Part shown: positions 51,565 to 60,972 of the stretch, in pieces
Layout: each line of letters opens with the position of its first letter
Numbering within the stretch: position 1 is the first letter of the stretch
Assembly (NCBI RefSeq): GCF_001425055.1
Contig: NZ_LMDK01000017.1
Coordinates: forward strand, 321,502-385,501
Length of the DNA stretch: 64,000 bases
Reading direction: 5' to 3'
DNA from: Pelomonas sp. Root1237
GTDB lineage: Bacteria > Pseudomonadota > Gammaproteobacteria > Burkholderiales > Burkholderiaceae_C
Program-made: the position numbers and the translations under genes
Notes under the pieces: model-generated
Told to the model about the DNA's origin: nothing
Databases searched by the model: none
What the model saw: only the letters and a program-made list of their open reading frames with translations

Positions 51565-52587
51565 ATGGCAACGATCAAGGACGTAGCGCGGCTGGCAGGT
51601 GTGGGCGTGGGCACCGCCTCGCGCGTCATCAGCGGAAACGGTTCCGTCGCGCCAGCCACGGCCGAGCGCGTGCGCAAGGTCATTGCCCAGCTGAAGTTCC
51701 GGCCCTCGCACACCGCGCGTTCGCTGGGCGCGGGCACGTCCAAGCTGATCGGCGTCTACATCCCCTTCCTGCGCGGCACCTACTACACGCCCATCCTGCG
51801 CGCCATCGACCTGGTGTTGCGCGCGCAAGGACTGCACATGGTGGTGGCCTTCGGCGAGGGCATCGAGGACGAACGCGTCGAGACCAACGACGGCATGCGC
51901 TTTTTGCTGGACCGCGATTGCGACGGCCTCATCGTGCTGTCCAACGCGCTGCAGGACGAAGACCTCAAGGCCCTGGGCCCGGCGGCGCGCCAGGTCGTCG
52001 TGCTGAACCGCCACTTCGACCGCATCAAGGACCAATGCTTCACGGCCGACCACGTGCAGGGCGGCGTTCAGGCGGCCCGCGCGCTGCTGCAGCACAAGCA
52101 CAAGGACATCGCCGTCGTCTCGGGCCCGACCACCTCGCCCGACAACGTGGCGCGCCTGAATGGCTTCATGGGCGAGCTGGCGCTGCGCGGGCTGGACACG
52201 TCCAAGATCCTGACCGTGCCCGGCGACTTTTCCAATCAGGCCGGCTGGGATGCGGCAGAGGTGCTGCTCAAGCAAAAGCGCCTGCCCTCTGCCGTGTTCT
52301 GCGCCAATGATGAGATGGCCATCGGCCTGCTGGCGCATTTCCAGGAACGCGGCGTGTCGGTGCCACACGAGGTTTCGGTGCTGGGCTATGACGACTCTCC
52401 CAGCGCCGAATTCGCGGCGCCGCGCCTCACATCGGTGCACATCCCGAGCCACGAGGTCACGCTGGCCGGCCTGCACTGGCTGCTGAACCGCTGCTACGGG
52501 CAGCAGCTGCCCATCTCGCGGCAGTTCGACATCACCGTCACCTGGCGCGCCTCCGTAGCAGCACCCCCTTCGCGCAAACGAAGCTGA
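51565..52587 (+). CDS. LacI-family transcriptional regulator of the glucan locus
   Basis: The 340-residue protein has the LacI helix-turn-helix ATIKDVARLAGVGVGTASRVISG with the hinge-helix region RPSHTARSLGAG, then a periplasmic-binding-like sensor domain (about 58-330; IGVYIPFLRGTYYTPIL, AVFCANDEMAIGLL, VLGYDDSP). It would repress the divergent operons by binding the 16-bp palindrome at 49478 and release it on binding a sugar. It is co-transcribed with GH3 (31-bp gap). The position and family make a local role likely; the inducer is unknown, perhaps glucose, cellobiose or gentiobiose. Confidence 0.93.
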   Translation: MATIKDVARLAGVGVGTASRVISGNGSVAPATAERVRKVIAQLKFRPSHTARSLGAGTSKLIGVYIPFLRGTYYTPILRAIDLVLRAQGLHMVVAFGEGIEDERVETNDGMRFLLDRDCDGLIVLSNALQDEDLKALGPAARQVVVLNRHFDRIKDQCFTADHVQGGVQAARALLQHKHKDIAVVSGPTTSPDNVARLNGFMGELALRGLDTSKILTVPGDFSNQAGWDAAEVLLKQKRLPSAVFCANDEMAIGLLAHFQERGVSVPHEVSVLGYDDSPSAEFAAPRLTSVHIPSHEVTLAGLHWLLNRCYGQQLPISRQFDITVTWRASVAAPPSRKRS

Positions 52588-52623
52588 GGCCACAATCCGG
52601 TTTGGTTACTTTTCACCAAACCC

Positions 52624-53907
52624 ATGCCTCAACGCGTCCTGACCGGCATCACCACCACCGGCACCCTGCATCTCGGCAATTACGTCGGCGCCATCCGCCC
52701 GGCCATCGAGGCCAGCCGCGCGCCCGGCGTGGAGAGCTTCTTCTTCATGGCCGACTTCCACGCGCTGATCAAGTGCGACGAGCCGGACCGCCTGGCCCAT
52801 TCCAGCCGCGCCATTGCCGCGACCTGGCTGGCCGCCGGCCTCGACCCCGAACGCGTCACCTTCTACCGCCAGAGCGACGTGCCCGAGATCCCCGAGCTGA
52901 CCTGGCTGCTGACCTGCGTGACGGCCAAGGGCCAGATGAACCGGGCCCATGCCTACAAGGCTGCCGTGGACGCGGCCGTGGCTGCTGGCGAGGAGCCCGA
53001 TGCCAACGTCAGCATGGGCCTGTTCAGCTACCCGGTGCTGATGGCGGCCGACATCCTGATGTTCAACGCGCACAAAGTGCCGGTCGGCAAGGATCAGGTC
53101 CAGCACATCGAGATGGCGCGCGACGTGGCCCAGCGCTTCAATCACCTGTTTGGCCGGGGCAAGGAGCTGTTCACTGCCCCAGAGGCCGTGACTGATGCCG
53201 AGATGGAGCTGCTGCCGGGGCTGGACGGCCGCAAGATGAGCAAGAGCTATGACAACGTCATCCCTCTCTTCGAAGGCGGCAGCGCGGCGCTGAAGGAGGC
53301 CGTTGCGCGCATCGTCACCGACTCCAAGCTGCCCGGCGAGCCCAAGGACCCGCAGGGCCAGGCCCTGGTCACCATCTACGACGCTTTCGCGACCACCGAG
53401 CAGCGCGCCGCCTTCCGCGCGGCCCTGCGCGGCGGCCTGGGCTGGGGCGAGGCCAAGCAGCAGCTCGTGAACCTGATCGAAGGCCAGATCGGCCCGATGC
53501 GCGAGCGCTATGCCCACCTGATGGCCCACCCCGAGCAGCTCGAAGCCACGCTGCAGGCCGGCGCCGCCAAGGCCCGCGCCATTGCGGTTCCCTTCCTGAA
53601 GCAATTGCGCGAGGCCTGCGGCCTGCGGCCCTACACGTCCACCGCGACGACAGCAGCTGCCAAGATAGAGAAGGCTGCGCTGCCGGTCTTCAAGCAATAC
53701 CGAGAGGCGGACGGCAAGTTCTACTTCAAGCTGCTGTCGGCGGGTGGCGAGCTGCTGCTGCAGAGCAGTGGCTTCGAGCAGGGCCGCGATGCCGGCCAAT
53801 GGGTCGCCCGGCTGAAGCGCGAAGGTCTTGTGGCCGATGCGCCGGTGCAGCGCGAAGCCAGCGACGCCGCCATCACGGCCGCCCTCGCCGCCTTCCAGGA
53901 AGACTGA
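52624..53907 (+). CDS. trpS: Tryptophanyl-tRNA synthetase
   Basis: TrpS charges tRNA-Trp. The 427-residue class-I synthetase has the HIGH-equivalent TLHLGN (14-19) in [13 protein letters not shown] and KMSKS (204-208) in [10 protein letters not shown], with [16 protein letters not shown] at the dimer/tryptophan region. It is about 90 residues longer than the E. coli enzyme; the extra C-terminal domain (from about 340) includes [19 protein letters not shown] and is common in betaproteobacteria. It starts 36 bp after the LacI gene and is followed 1 bp later by the ECF sigma gene. Confidence 0.96.
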   Translation: MPQRVLTGITTTGTLHLGNYVGAIRPAIEASRAPGVESFFFMADFHALIKCDEPDRLAHSSRAIAATWLAAGLDPERVTFYRQSDVPEIPELTWLLTCVTAKGQMNRAHAYKAAVDAAVAAGEEPDANVSMGLFSYPVLMAADILMFNAHKVPVGKDQVQHIEMARDVAQRFNHLFGRGKELFTAPEAVTDAEMELLPGLDGRKMSKSYDNVIPLFEGGSAALKEAVARIVTDSKLPGEPKDPQGQALVTIYDAFATTEQRAAFRAALRGGLGWGEAKQQLVNLIEGQIGPMRERYAHLMAHPEQLEATLQAGAAKARAIAVPFLKQLREACGLRPYTSTATTAAAKIEKAALPVFKQYREADGKFYFKLLSAGGELLLQSSGFEQGRDAGQWVARLKREGLVADAPVQREASDAAITAALAAFQED

Positions 53908-53908
53908 C

Positions 53909-54493
53909 GTGGCCGACATCACCGAACTGCTGATCGGCACTTCGCGTGGTGACGCGGCGTCCCTGCAGCAGCTCTACGCCCTGCTCTACCCCGAGATCAA
54001 GCGCGTCGCCCGCATCCGCCTGGCGCAGAGTGGCCCGAGCGGCAGGTCGGCCGGCCTGAACACCACCGCCCTGGTGCACGAGGGCTTTCTGCGCATGGCC
54101 GACCAGCAGGGCCTGCAGGGCGAGACGCGTGGCCAGTTCTTCGCCTACGTCGGCCGGGTGCTGCGCTCCGTCGTCATCGACCACCTTCGCACCGAAGGCC
54201 GCGACAAGCGCGGCGGCGACGCCGTCATGGTCACGCTGTCGGCGGCCGACGACGTGGCCGCCGTGCAGAGCACGGCCGTCGACATGCTGGGCCTGGACCA
54301 GGCCCTGGAGCGCATGAAGGCCCTGGACAACGGCCTGTACGAGCTGATCGAGATGGTGGGCTTCGCCGGCCTGTCCATCGCCGAGGTGGCGGCGGTGCGG
54401 GGCCTGTCCACGCGCAGCATCAACCGCGAATTGCTGAAGGCGCGCGCCCTGCTGCAGGAGCTGCTCGGCGACCCGCCGAATTCGGTGTACTGA
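53909..54493 (+). CDS. ECF-type RNA polymerase sigma factor
   Basis: The 194-residue protein starts at a GTG next to the trpS stop. Region 2 (about 20-100) includes LYPEIKRVARIRL, NTTALVHEGFLRM and VLRSVVIDHLRTEGRDKRGGD; region 4 (about 130-190) includes LYELIEMVGFAGLSIAEVAAVRGLSTRSINRELLKARALL. These phrases match the ECF subgroup that accompanies Ser/Thr kinases (Sig70_X6 type, TIGR02999). There is no anti-sigma factor; the kinase gene overlapping its stop (TGATG, one base) is the likely controller, by phosphorylation. Confidence 0.9.
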   Translation: MADITELLIGTSRGDAASLQQLYALLYPEIKRVARIRLAQSGPSGRSAGLNTTALVHEGFLRMADQQGLQGETRGQFFAYVGRVLRSVVIDHLRTEGRDKRGGDAVMVTLSAADDVAAVQSTAVDMLGLDQALERMKALDNGLYELIEMVGFAGLSIAEVAAVRGLSTRSINRELLKARALLQELLGDPPNSVY

Positions 54494-57303
54494 TGAACTC
54501 GGGCTTGCAGTCCTCGGACTGGCAGCAGCTGTCGGCGCTGTTCGACGAGCTCGCCGAGCTGCCCGCCGCGGCACGGGCCGAGCGTCTGGCTGCGTTGCAG
54601 CCGCCCGAACTGGCCGCGCGGCTGTCGCGCATGCTGGCGTCCCTGCCCGAGGACGAAGACACGGACGCCACCGTCCTCGTCGACATGCCGGGCTACAACA
54701 CCCGCCTGGTCGCCGCGCTGAGCGAGCCGACGCTCTCCACCACCACACCTGCCCGCCCCGGCGACCGCCTGGGCTCCTGGTGCCTGGCCGAACCCCTCGG
54801 CGAGGGCGGCATGGGCCAGGTCTGGCGGGCCGAGCGGGCCGATGGCCTCTACCAGGGCGAGGCCGCCATCAAGCTGCTGCGCGGCGACCGCGCCGGCCCT
54901 GGCCTGACTGCCCGTTTCGCCCGCGAGCGCGCCCTGCTCGGCCGGCTGACCCACCCGGGCATCGCCCGCATGCTGGACGCCGGCGAGCAGGACGGCCGCG
55001 CCTACCTCGTGCTGGAGTACGTGGTGGGCCGCACGCTGTCCGAGCACGTGCGCGCACACAACCTTGGCCTGGTGGCGCGCGTGAAGCTGCTGCTGGAGGT
55101 GGCGCGCGCCGTCGAACATGCCCATGCCCAGCTCATCCTGCACCGCGACCTCAAGCCCGGCAACGTCATGGTGGACGAGCAGGGCAATGCCAAGCTGCTG
55201 GACTTCGGCATCGCCGGCCTGCTCGACGACTCCGGCCGTCAGTCCGACCATCAGCTGACACAGATCACCGGCCGGCGCCTGACGCCGGCCTACGCGGCGC
55301 CCGAGCAGATCACCGGCGAGGCCGTGGGCGTGGCCAGCGACATCTATTCGCTGGGCGTGATGCTCTACGAACTGGCCAGCGGCGACCTGCCTTTCGGCAA
55401 GCGCGGCCTGGGCCGCACGGCCCTGGAGCATGCCGTGCTGCACGGCCAGGCCCAGCGCATCACCCGTTCCACGCGCACGACCGGCTCGGCCGACAGCGCC
55501 GGCGATGAGGCCGGCCCCGGCCGCCCCCTCGATGCGGACCGGGCGGCGGGCGACCTGGAGGCCGTCGCCGCCAAGGCTTTGCGCAAGAACCCGGCCGAAC
55601 GCTATACCAGCGTCGGCAACTTCATCGACGACCTCGAGCATTGGCTGGCCCAGCGCCCGGTCAGCGTGCGTGCCGAGGACTGGCAGCATCGCGTGCGCCT
55701 CTGGCTGCGCCGCAATGCCGCGCTGGCGGTCGGTGCCACGCTGGTGTTCGCGGCCCTCAGCCTGGGCCTGGCCGTCAGCCTCTGGCAGCGGCACGAGGCC
55801 CAGGCCGCAGCGCGCGAGTCCGAGCAGGTCACGGGTTATCTGGCAGAGCTGCTCGGCGCGGCCAGCCCCGACCAGAACGGCGGCCGCCAGCCCACCGTGG
55901 TGGAACTGCTGGACCGCAAGCGCCAGGAGCTGGCCACGCGCTTCAACGACCAGCCCGAGGTCAAGGACCGTGTCTTCGACACGCTGGTCAAGACCTATTT
56001 CGCGCTGCAGCGCTTCGACGTCGCGGCGCCGTTGGCTGAAGCGCGCCTGGCCCACGCCCGCCAGGCCTTCGGTGAGAACGACCCGCGCACCGAGGACGCC
56101 GCCGTCTCTCTGGCCGGCCTGCACACCGCCGTCGCCGGCGGCCAGCCCGTGATCGACTTGCTGGAACCGCTGCTGCCTCGCTGGGACAGCCGCTACGGGC
56201 CGCTGAGCGAGAAATCCCACGGCCTGCGCCTGCACCTGCTGACGGCCTACGGCCGCCTGGGCCGCTTCGCCGATGCCGAGCGCGAACTGGCGCTGGCCAA
56301 GCGCTCCAACGACGCGATCTATGCCAAGAACCCCTTCGAGCATGCGCGCTTCGCGACCTACGAGAACGTGCTCTATGTCTACGAGGGCCGGCTGCGCGAG
56401 GCCGAGCGCTCGCTCGAGGCAGCCAAGCCGTTCTGGAATCCCAAAGAGGCCGAGCGCATCCGCCCGGCCCTGGTGCTGGAGCGCAACCTGGCCTTCGTGC
56501 GCTGGCGGATGGCGCGCGAGAGCGCAGCCGAGGCCACGGCGCACAGCGATGACCTGATCCGCCGTTGGGACGCCATCGCACGCCCCGGCAACCATGCCAG
56601 CACGCTGATGCGCCAGTTGCTGGCCGTCTACCTCCAGCAACTCGGCGAGTTCGGCGCGGCCCTGGCCCAGCTGGAGAAGGCCCAGGCCGAGACCGAGGCC
56701 GCCGGCGCCGACGACGCCGTGACCGGCCTGCTGCGCCGCACCCAGTTGCTGGAGGCCCGCGTGCTGGCCGCCGGCCGCGCCGACGCAGCCAGCCTGCGCG
56801 CCGCCGCCCAGGCCCTCGCCGGGCTGGATGCCGCGCCGCTGATCGGTGACGTGCGCCGCGCCGATGGCCTGCTGACGCTCTCGCGCATTGCCATCGCGCC
56901 CGGCGCCGGCGAGGCTGGCCAGGCGCTGGCGCGCGATGTCGAGCACCGCCTGAACACGCTGCGTCCGCTGCTCGCCGAGTCCCGCAATCTGGCCAGCCGC
57001 ATCGATCTCTTCAAGAGCCGCCTGGCCGGCACGCCGGCGGCCTCGCTGGCGGGCACGCGCATCCGCGTGGCCTACTTCGACGGCCTGCCCGAACCTCAGG
57101 GCCTGCCCGAGTGGGCTGCCCGCCTGCAGCTGGCCTGCGCGCTGCGCGCGGCCGGCGAGCCCTGGCAGGAGGCGCTGACGCGCGCCGAAGCCTCGCGCCC
57201 GACCAATCTCGCCGAGTTGACGCCTGCGCTGCATCCGCTGACCGAGGTGGCCGCACAACTCGCGGCAGGCACGGCCGCCACCGATTGCGACTGGCGTTTC
57301 TAG
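54493..57303 (+). CDS. Membrane Ser/Thr protein kinase with TPR-like C-terminal region
   Basis: The 936-residue protein has a Hanks-type kinase domain (about 96-390): glycine loop LGEGGMGQVW (102-111), Lys127 in AAIKLL, HRD with Asp219 in LHRDLKPGNVM, DFG at 237-239. A short N-terminal extension (1-90) is rich in Leu/Ala with HxL-like zinc-less character. One membrane helix (about 408-430) follows the kinase domain, then a ~480-residue alpha-helical TPR-like sensor part outside. Such kinases are encoded with ECF sigma factors and phosphorylate them; this pair is coupled by overlapping start/stop codons. Confidence 0.9.
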   Translation: MNSGLQSSDWQQLSALFDELAELPAAARAERLAALQPPELAARLSRMLASLPEDEDTDATVLVDMPGYNTRLVAALSEPTLSTTTPARPGDRLGSWCLAEPLGEGGMGQVWRAERADGLYQGEAAIKLLRGDRAGPGLTARFARERALLGRLTHPGIARMLDAGEQDGRAYLVLEYVVGRTLSEHVRAHNLGLVARVKLLLEVARAVEHAHAQLILHRDLKPGNVMVDEQGNAKLLDFGIAGLLDDSGRQSDHQLTQITGRRLTPAYAAPEQITGEAVGVASDIYSLGVMLYELASGDLPFGKRGLGRTALEHAVLHGQAQRITRSTRTTGSADSAGDEAGPGRPLDADRAAGDLEAVAAKALRKNPAERYTSVGNFIDDLEHWLAQRPVSVRAEDWQHRVRLWLRRNAALAVGATLVFAALSLGLAVSLWQRHEAQAAARESEQVTGYLAELLGAASPDQNGGRQPTVVELLDRKRQELATRFNDQPEVKDRVFDTLVKTYFALQRFDVAAPLAEARLAHARQAFGENDPRTEDAAVSLAGLHTAVAGGQPVIDLLEPLLPRWDSRYGPLSEKSHGLRLHLLTAYGRLGRFADAERELALAKRSNDAIYAKNPFEHARFATYENVLYVYEGRLREAERSLEAAKPFWNPKEAERIRPALVLERNLAFVRWRMARESAAEATAHSDDLIRRWDAIARPGNHASTLMRQLLAVYLQQLGEFGAALAQLEKAQAETEAAGADDAVTGLLRRTQLLEARVLAAGRADAASLRAAAQALAGLDAAPLIGDVRRADGLLTLSRIAIAPGAGEAGQALARDVEHRLNTLRPLLAESRNLASRIDLFKSRLAGTPAASLAGTRIRVAYFDGLPEPQGLPEWAARLQLACALRAAGEPWQEALTRAEASRPTNLAELTPALHPLTEVAAQLAAGTAATDCDWRF

Positions 57304-57427
57304 AGCCATGCCTCTAGGCACTGTGGGTAGCGCGTCACGCCGCAGGGTGTTTACCCGGGGGAAGGGCCGCTTTACAGGCGGTTAACTTTGCGGCTCCCGA
57401 AAAGAATCCCCCCGAGGAGACACGCCC

Positions 57428-59128
57428 ATGGCCACCATCGCCGCCGACCAGCTCGCCCTGCAACGCCTGTATCACTGGGAGCGCACCGCCGGCAGCACCG
57501 TCACGCTGACGCAGCCGATGGGCGGGCCCGAGGTCCTCGACTTCACCTGGGCCCAGGTCAGCGACCAAGTGCGCCGCATGGCCGCTTTCCTCAAGGCCAA
57601 GGGCGCCGCCGAGGGCTGGCCAGCCGACGCCAAGGTGGCGATGCTGTCCAAGAACTGCGCCTGGTGGCTGATGACCGACCTCGCCATCTGGATGGCCGGT
57701 TATGTCTCCGTGCCGCTGTACCCGACGCTGGCGGCCGACACCATCACGCAGATCCTCACGCACAGCGAGGCGCGCTTCATCTTCATCGGCAAGCTCGACG
57801 GCTGGGAAGGCATGAAGCCGGGCGTGCTGCCGAGCCTGCCCGGCGCCAGCTACGCGCTGTCGCCCGACGACGTGAAGAAGAACTATGAGGGCTGGGACGC
57901 CATCTGCGCCCGCACCGAGCCGCTCAAGGGTGAAGTCACGCGCGGCGCCGACGAGCTCTGCACCTTGATCTACACCTCGGGCACGACCGGCAACCCCAAG
58001 GGCGTCATGCACAACTTCGGCGCCTTCGCCTGGGCCATCGGCGCGGGCCTGGACCGCTTCCCGATGAGCGCCAGCGATCGCATGATGTCCTACCTGCCGC
58101 TGGCCCACGTGGCCGAGCGCGTGCTCGTCGAGCACAGCTGGCTGAAGGTCGGGCTCAAGGTGTTCTTCGCCGAATCGCTGGACACCTTCACCGCCGACCT
58201 GCAGCGCGCGCGGCCCACCATCTTCTTCAGCGTGCCGCGGCTGTGGGTCAAGTTCCAGCAGGGCGTGCAGGCCAAGATGCCGCCGCAGAAGATGAACAAG
58301 CTGCTGCGCCTGCCCATCATCGGCGGCCTGGTGCGCAAGAAGGTGCTCAAGGCCCTGGGCCTGGACCAGTGCCGCATCGCCGTCGGCGGCGCGGCACCCA
58401 TGCCCGTGGCGCTGCTGGAGTGGTACGAGACCATCGGCCTACACATCAACGAGGGCTATGGCATGACCGAGAACCTGGCGCTGTCGCACATGACGATGCC
58501 GGGCAAGAACCAGCGCGGCACCGTCGGCCCGGCCTATGGCGGCGTGCAGACCCGCATCGATCCCGCCAACGGCGAGCTGCAGATGCGCAGCCCGGCGCTG
58601 ATGATGGGCTACTTCAAGGAGCCGGGCCTGACCGCCGACGCGTTGACCGCCGATGGCTGGCTGCACACCGGCGACAAGGTGACCCAGGACGGCGACGGCT
58701 GCGTGCGCATCACCGGCCGCGTGAAGGACCTGTTCAAGACCAGCAAGGGCAAGTACGTCGCCCCGGCGCCCATCGAGGACAGGCTGGGCATGAACCCCAA
58801 CATCGAGGCCTGCTGCGTCGCGGGGGCCAACATGGGCCAGCCGCTGGGCATCGCCATGCTGTCGCCGCAGGGCCTGCAACGCGCCAGCTCCGAGGCCGAA
58901 CGCACGGCGCTGATGGCCGAGCTGAGCAAGCACCTGGACGACGTCAACGCCCGTCTGGACCCGCACGAACAGCTCGACACCCTGGTGCTGATCAAGACGC
59001 CCTGGACGGTGGACAACGGCTTCATCACGCCGACCTTCAAGGTCAAGCGCAACCGCATCGAGGAGGCCTATGCGGGCAAGTTCGATGCGTGGGTGGGCAA
59101 GCGCGCCAAGGTGTCGTTTGGGGACTGA
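57428..59128 (+). CDS. AMP-forming long-chain acyl-CoA ligase family protein
   Basis: The 566-residue enzyme has the AMP-binding signature LIYTSGTTGNPKGVM (P-loop), YLPLAHVAERVLVE, the adenine motif NEGYGMTEN, and TGDKVTQDGDGCVRITGRVKDLFKTSKGKYVAP with its hinge and catalytic Lys region. It would activate fatty acids to acyl-CoA in the cytoplasm at the membrane. It is shorter than typical FadD-like or long-chain synthetases (600-650) because of a compact N terminus. It has GAGGAGA upstream of the ATG and stands alone; its stop is near a hairpin shared with the convergent PQQ gene. Confidence 0.92.
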   Translation: MATIAADQLALQRLYHWERTAGSTVTLTQPMGGPEVLDFTWAQVSDQVRRMAAFLKAKGAAEGWPADAKVAMLSKNCAWWLMTDLAIWMAGYVSVPLYPTLAADTITQILTHSEARFIFIGKLDGWEGMKPGVLPSLPGASYALSPDDVKKNYEGWDAICARTEPLKGEVTRGADELCTLIYTSGTTGNPKGVMHNFGAFAWAIGAGLDRFPMSASDRMMSYLPLAHVAERVLVEHSWLKVGLKVFFAESLDTFTADLQRARPTIFFSVPRLWVKFQQGVQAKMPPQKMNKLLRLPIIGGLVRKKVLKALGLDQCRIAVGGAAPMPVALLEWYETIGLHINEGYGMTENLALSHMTMPGKNQRGTVGPAYGGVQTRIDPANGELQMRSPALMMGYFKEPGLTADALTADGWLHTGDKVTQDGDGCVRITGRVKDLFKTSKGKYVAPAPIEDRLGMNPNIEACCVAGANMGQPLGIAMLSPQGLQRASSEAERTALMAELSKHLDDVNARLDPHEQLDTLVLIKTPWTVDNGFITPTFKVKRNRIEEAYAGKFDAWVGKRAKVSFGD

Positions 59129-59129
59129 G

Positions 59130-59165
59130 CGCGCAGGCCCGCCGCTGAGGCAGCTGGCCTGCGCG
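59130..59165. terminator. Bidirectional hairpin between convergent genes
   Basis: CGCGCAGGCC (59130-59139) and GGCCTGCGCG (59156-59165) form a perfect 10-bp stem around a 16-nt loop between the acyl-CoA ligase and PQQ-protein stops. No T-run follows on either side, so it may be a weak or Rho-assisted terminator. Confidence 0.5.
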
Positions 59166-59176
59166 AGTGCCGCGCC

Positions 59177-60787
59177 TCAATCCGGCAACGAGAACGCGTA
59201 CAGCTTGCTGTTCGGCGTGCCGAAGCCGAAGTTGCTGTAGCCCGAGCCCCAGTAGAGCGTGCCGTCGGCGATGGCCGCGCCCGAAAGGCAGGAACCGCCG
59301 CTTGGATAGCTCCACAGAATGGCGCCGTTCGCGCCGTTGAGCGCGTACATGCGGCCGCTGGCGTCCAGCGAGCAGGCGTAGACAACGCCATTGGCCGTCG
59401 TCACCGGGCCCGAGGGGCCGCCGCCGATACCGCCCGGCGGCAGCGGGTCGAGCGTCTGCCACAGCATCGCACCGGTGGCCGCGTCGAGGCCGAACCAGGC
59501 GCCTCGCGTCGTCGGCGCGCTGGCGCCTGTCGGCATCCACGGCACCCCGTTGCTGTTGGCGTTGGCCGTGTAGATGCGCGTGCCGTCCGTCGCCGAACCC
59601 CACTGCAGGCCGCCCGCCGTGCCCCCTGGGCCGGCCTGGGTGACCCAGGCCACGGCGCCGGTGTCGGGGTTCAGCGCCCAGTACTGGCCGCTCTTCTGCC
59701 CGAGGCCCAGCAGCTCCACCGGCTTGCCCTTGCCGGCCTTGGACTTGAACAGCGCCGGCGCCTGGCCAAAGTCGTAGTCCGGGCCTGCCGGCGACGGGCA
59801 GTTGTCGCCGTCGCCGAAGAAGGGGATGCAATCCACCGTCCAGGCGTCATAGGGGATGGCACGGGTCGCCCAGCGCACGGCCCCCGTCTTCATGTCGAGG
59901 GCGAGGACGCTGTCGAAATAATCGTTCGCCGGCAGGCAGGCGGCCTTGGCCACCGGATCGGCACCTGCGGCCGCCACGCAGGCCAGCACGGGCGGCGGCA
60001 CCGAGTAGTTGTTGCCGGTGGCGATGTAGACCGCGCCGCGCGAGGTATCGACGGCAGGCGAGCTGCCCCAGACGGCGTTGCCGGTGTAGCCGGCCGGCGC
60101 GAGCGTCGTCCGCCAGCGGATGGCGCCGGTTTTCAGGTCCAGGGCCAGCATGCTGCCGCGAAAGGACAGCTGGTAGCCCGGCACGAAGGCGGCAAGGGCC
60201 TCCTCCTGCGACGCGACGCCAACGAAGACCCGGTCGCCATGGATGGTGGCCGACTGCGTGATGATGGCCGCGAAATGCGGATCGGCTTGCGTGCTCCAGG
60301 CCAGCGCCCCGGTGTCCTTGTCGAAGGCCAACACCCGGCCGCCAGGGCCGCCGCCCGCCAGGATGGAACCCTGGGTGCCGATGACCACCTTGCCGCCGCC
60401 CAGAGCCGGCGTGGCGCGGGCCTTGTCGCGGGGAATGCCCGTTACCGAAGGCAGGTAGACGGCCCAACGCACGCTGCCATTGCTGCGGTTGACCGCATAG
60501 AGATAGCCGGCCCAGTCGGGCACATAGACCGTGTCGCCATCCACGGCCGGCGTGGCCGAAACGTCGCCCGCCGTCGTCAGCGCCCATTTGACGGCCAGCT
60601 GGTTGACATTGCCGACGCCCAGCTTGTGCTCGGACGCCTGGCTGCGTGTGTTCTCGCGGTCGCCCCCCGCACTGCTCCATTCACTGCCCTGCGCCGCTGC
60701 TGCCACCAGCGGCAGGGCCAGCGCCACTGCCGCAAGGAGGGTGCGCGTCGGCGCGGTCGGCTCTCGAAAACAGGTCGTCTTCTTCAT
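59177..60787 (-). CDS. Secreted PQQ-type beta-propeller protein (polyvinyl-alcohol dehydrogenase-like)
   Basis: The 536-residue protein has a signal peptide (1-33, ending AAAAQ) and repeated eight-blade propeller motifs: WALTTAGDVSATPAVDGDTVYV, LYAVNRSNGSVRWA, LALDMKTGAVRW, YWALNPDTGAVAW, MYALNGANGAILW. No CxxCH heme site is present, so it is not a quinohaemoprotein with its own cytochrome. PQQ dehydrogenases oxidise alcohols in the periplasm; the closest look is to PVA dehydrogenase-like proteins. The ATG at 60787 has GGAGAA upstream. The frame stays open to 61189, but the upstream part is non-coding. The LysR gene lies upstream in the same direction. Confidence 0.87.
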   Translation of the reverse strand: MKKTTCFREPTAPTRTLLAAVALALPLVAAAAQGSEWSSAGGDRENTRSQASEHKLGVGNVNQLAVKWALTTAGDVSATPAVDGDTVYVPDWAGYLYAVNRSNGSVRWAVYLPSVTGIPRDKARATPALGGGKVVIGTQGSILAGGGPGGRVLAFDKDTGALAWSTQADPHFAAIITQSATIHGDRVFVGVASQEEALAAFVPGYQLSFRGSMLALDLKTGAIRWRTTLAPAGYTGNAVWGSSPAVDTSRGAVYIATGNNYSVPPPVLACVAAAGADPVAKAACLPANDYFDSVLALDMKTGAVRWATRAIPYDAWTVDCIPFFGDGDNCPSPAGPDYDFGQAPALFKSKAGKGKPVELLGLGQKSGQYWALNPDTGAVAWVTQAGPGGTAGGLQWGSATDGTRIYTANANSNGVPWMPTGASAPTTRGAWFGLDAATGAMLWQTLDPLPPGGIGGGPSGPVTTANGVVYACSLDASGRMYALNGANGAILWSYPSGGSCLSGAAIADGTLYWGSGYSNFGFGTPNSKLYAFSLPD

Positions 60788-60972
60788 GGAAGTTCTCCGT
60801 TCCTTGTTTGCGATGCCCGATGAACGGGCCGTGGAACGGGTGGGCATCGCGCAACCCGCCACAGCAGACGCTTGGCGCCACGCGGCGACAAGGCGAAAGG
60901 GCATCAGAGGACGCTGCAGCGGGGCAGGCATCGGGGCATACCCGTCGCCGTCCTCTGGGTTGAGGACGATCG

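Noticed and set aside
54145-57321. A 1058-codon open frame opposite the sigma/kinase genes
   Set aside because: No motif found; the plus strand has all kinase motifs in order.
59177-60787. Quinohaemoprotein dehydrogenase
   Set aside because: There is no CxxCH heme-binding motif in the protein, so only a PQQ-type propeller call is supported.
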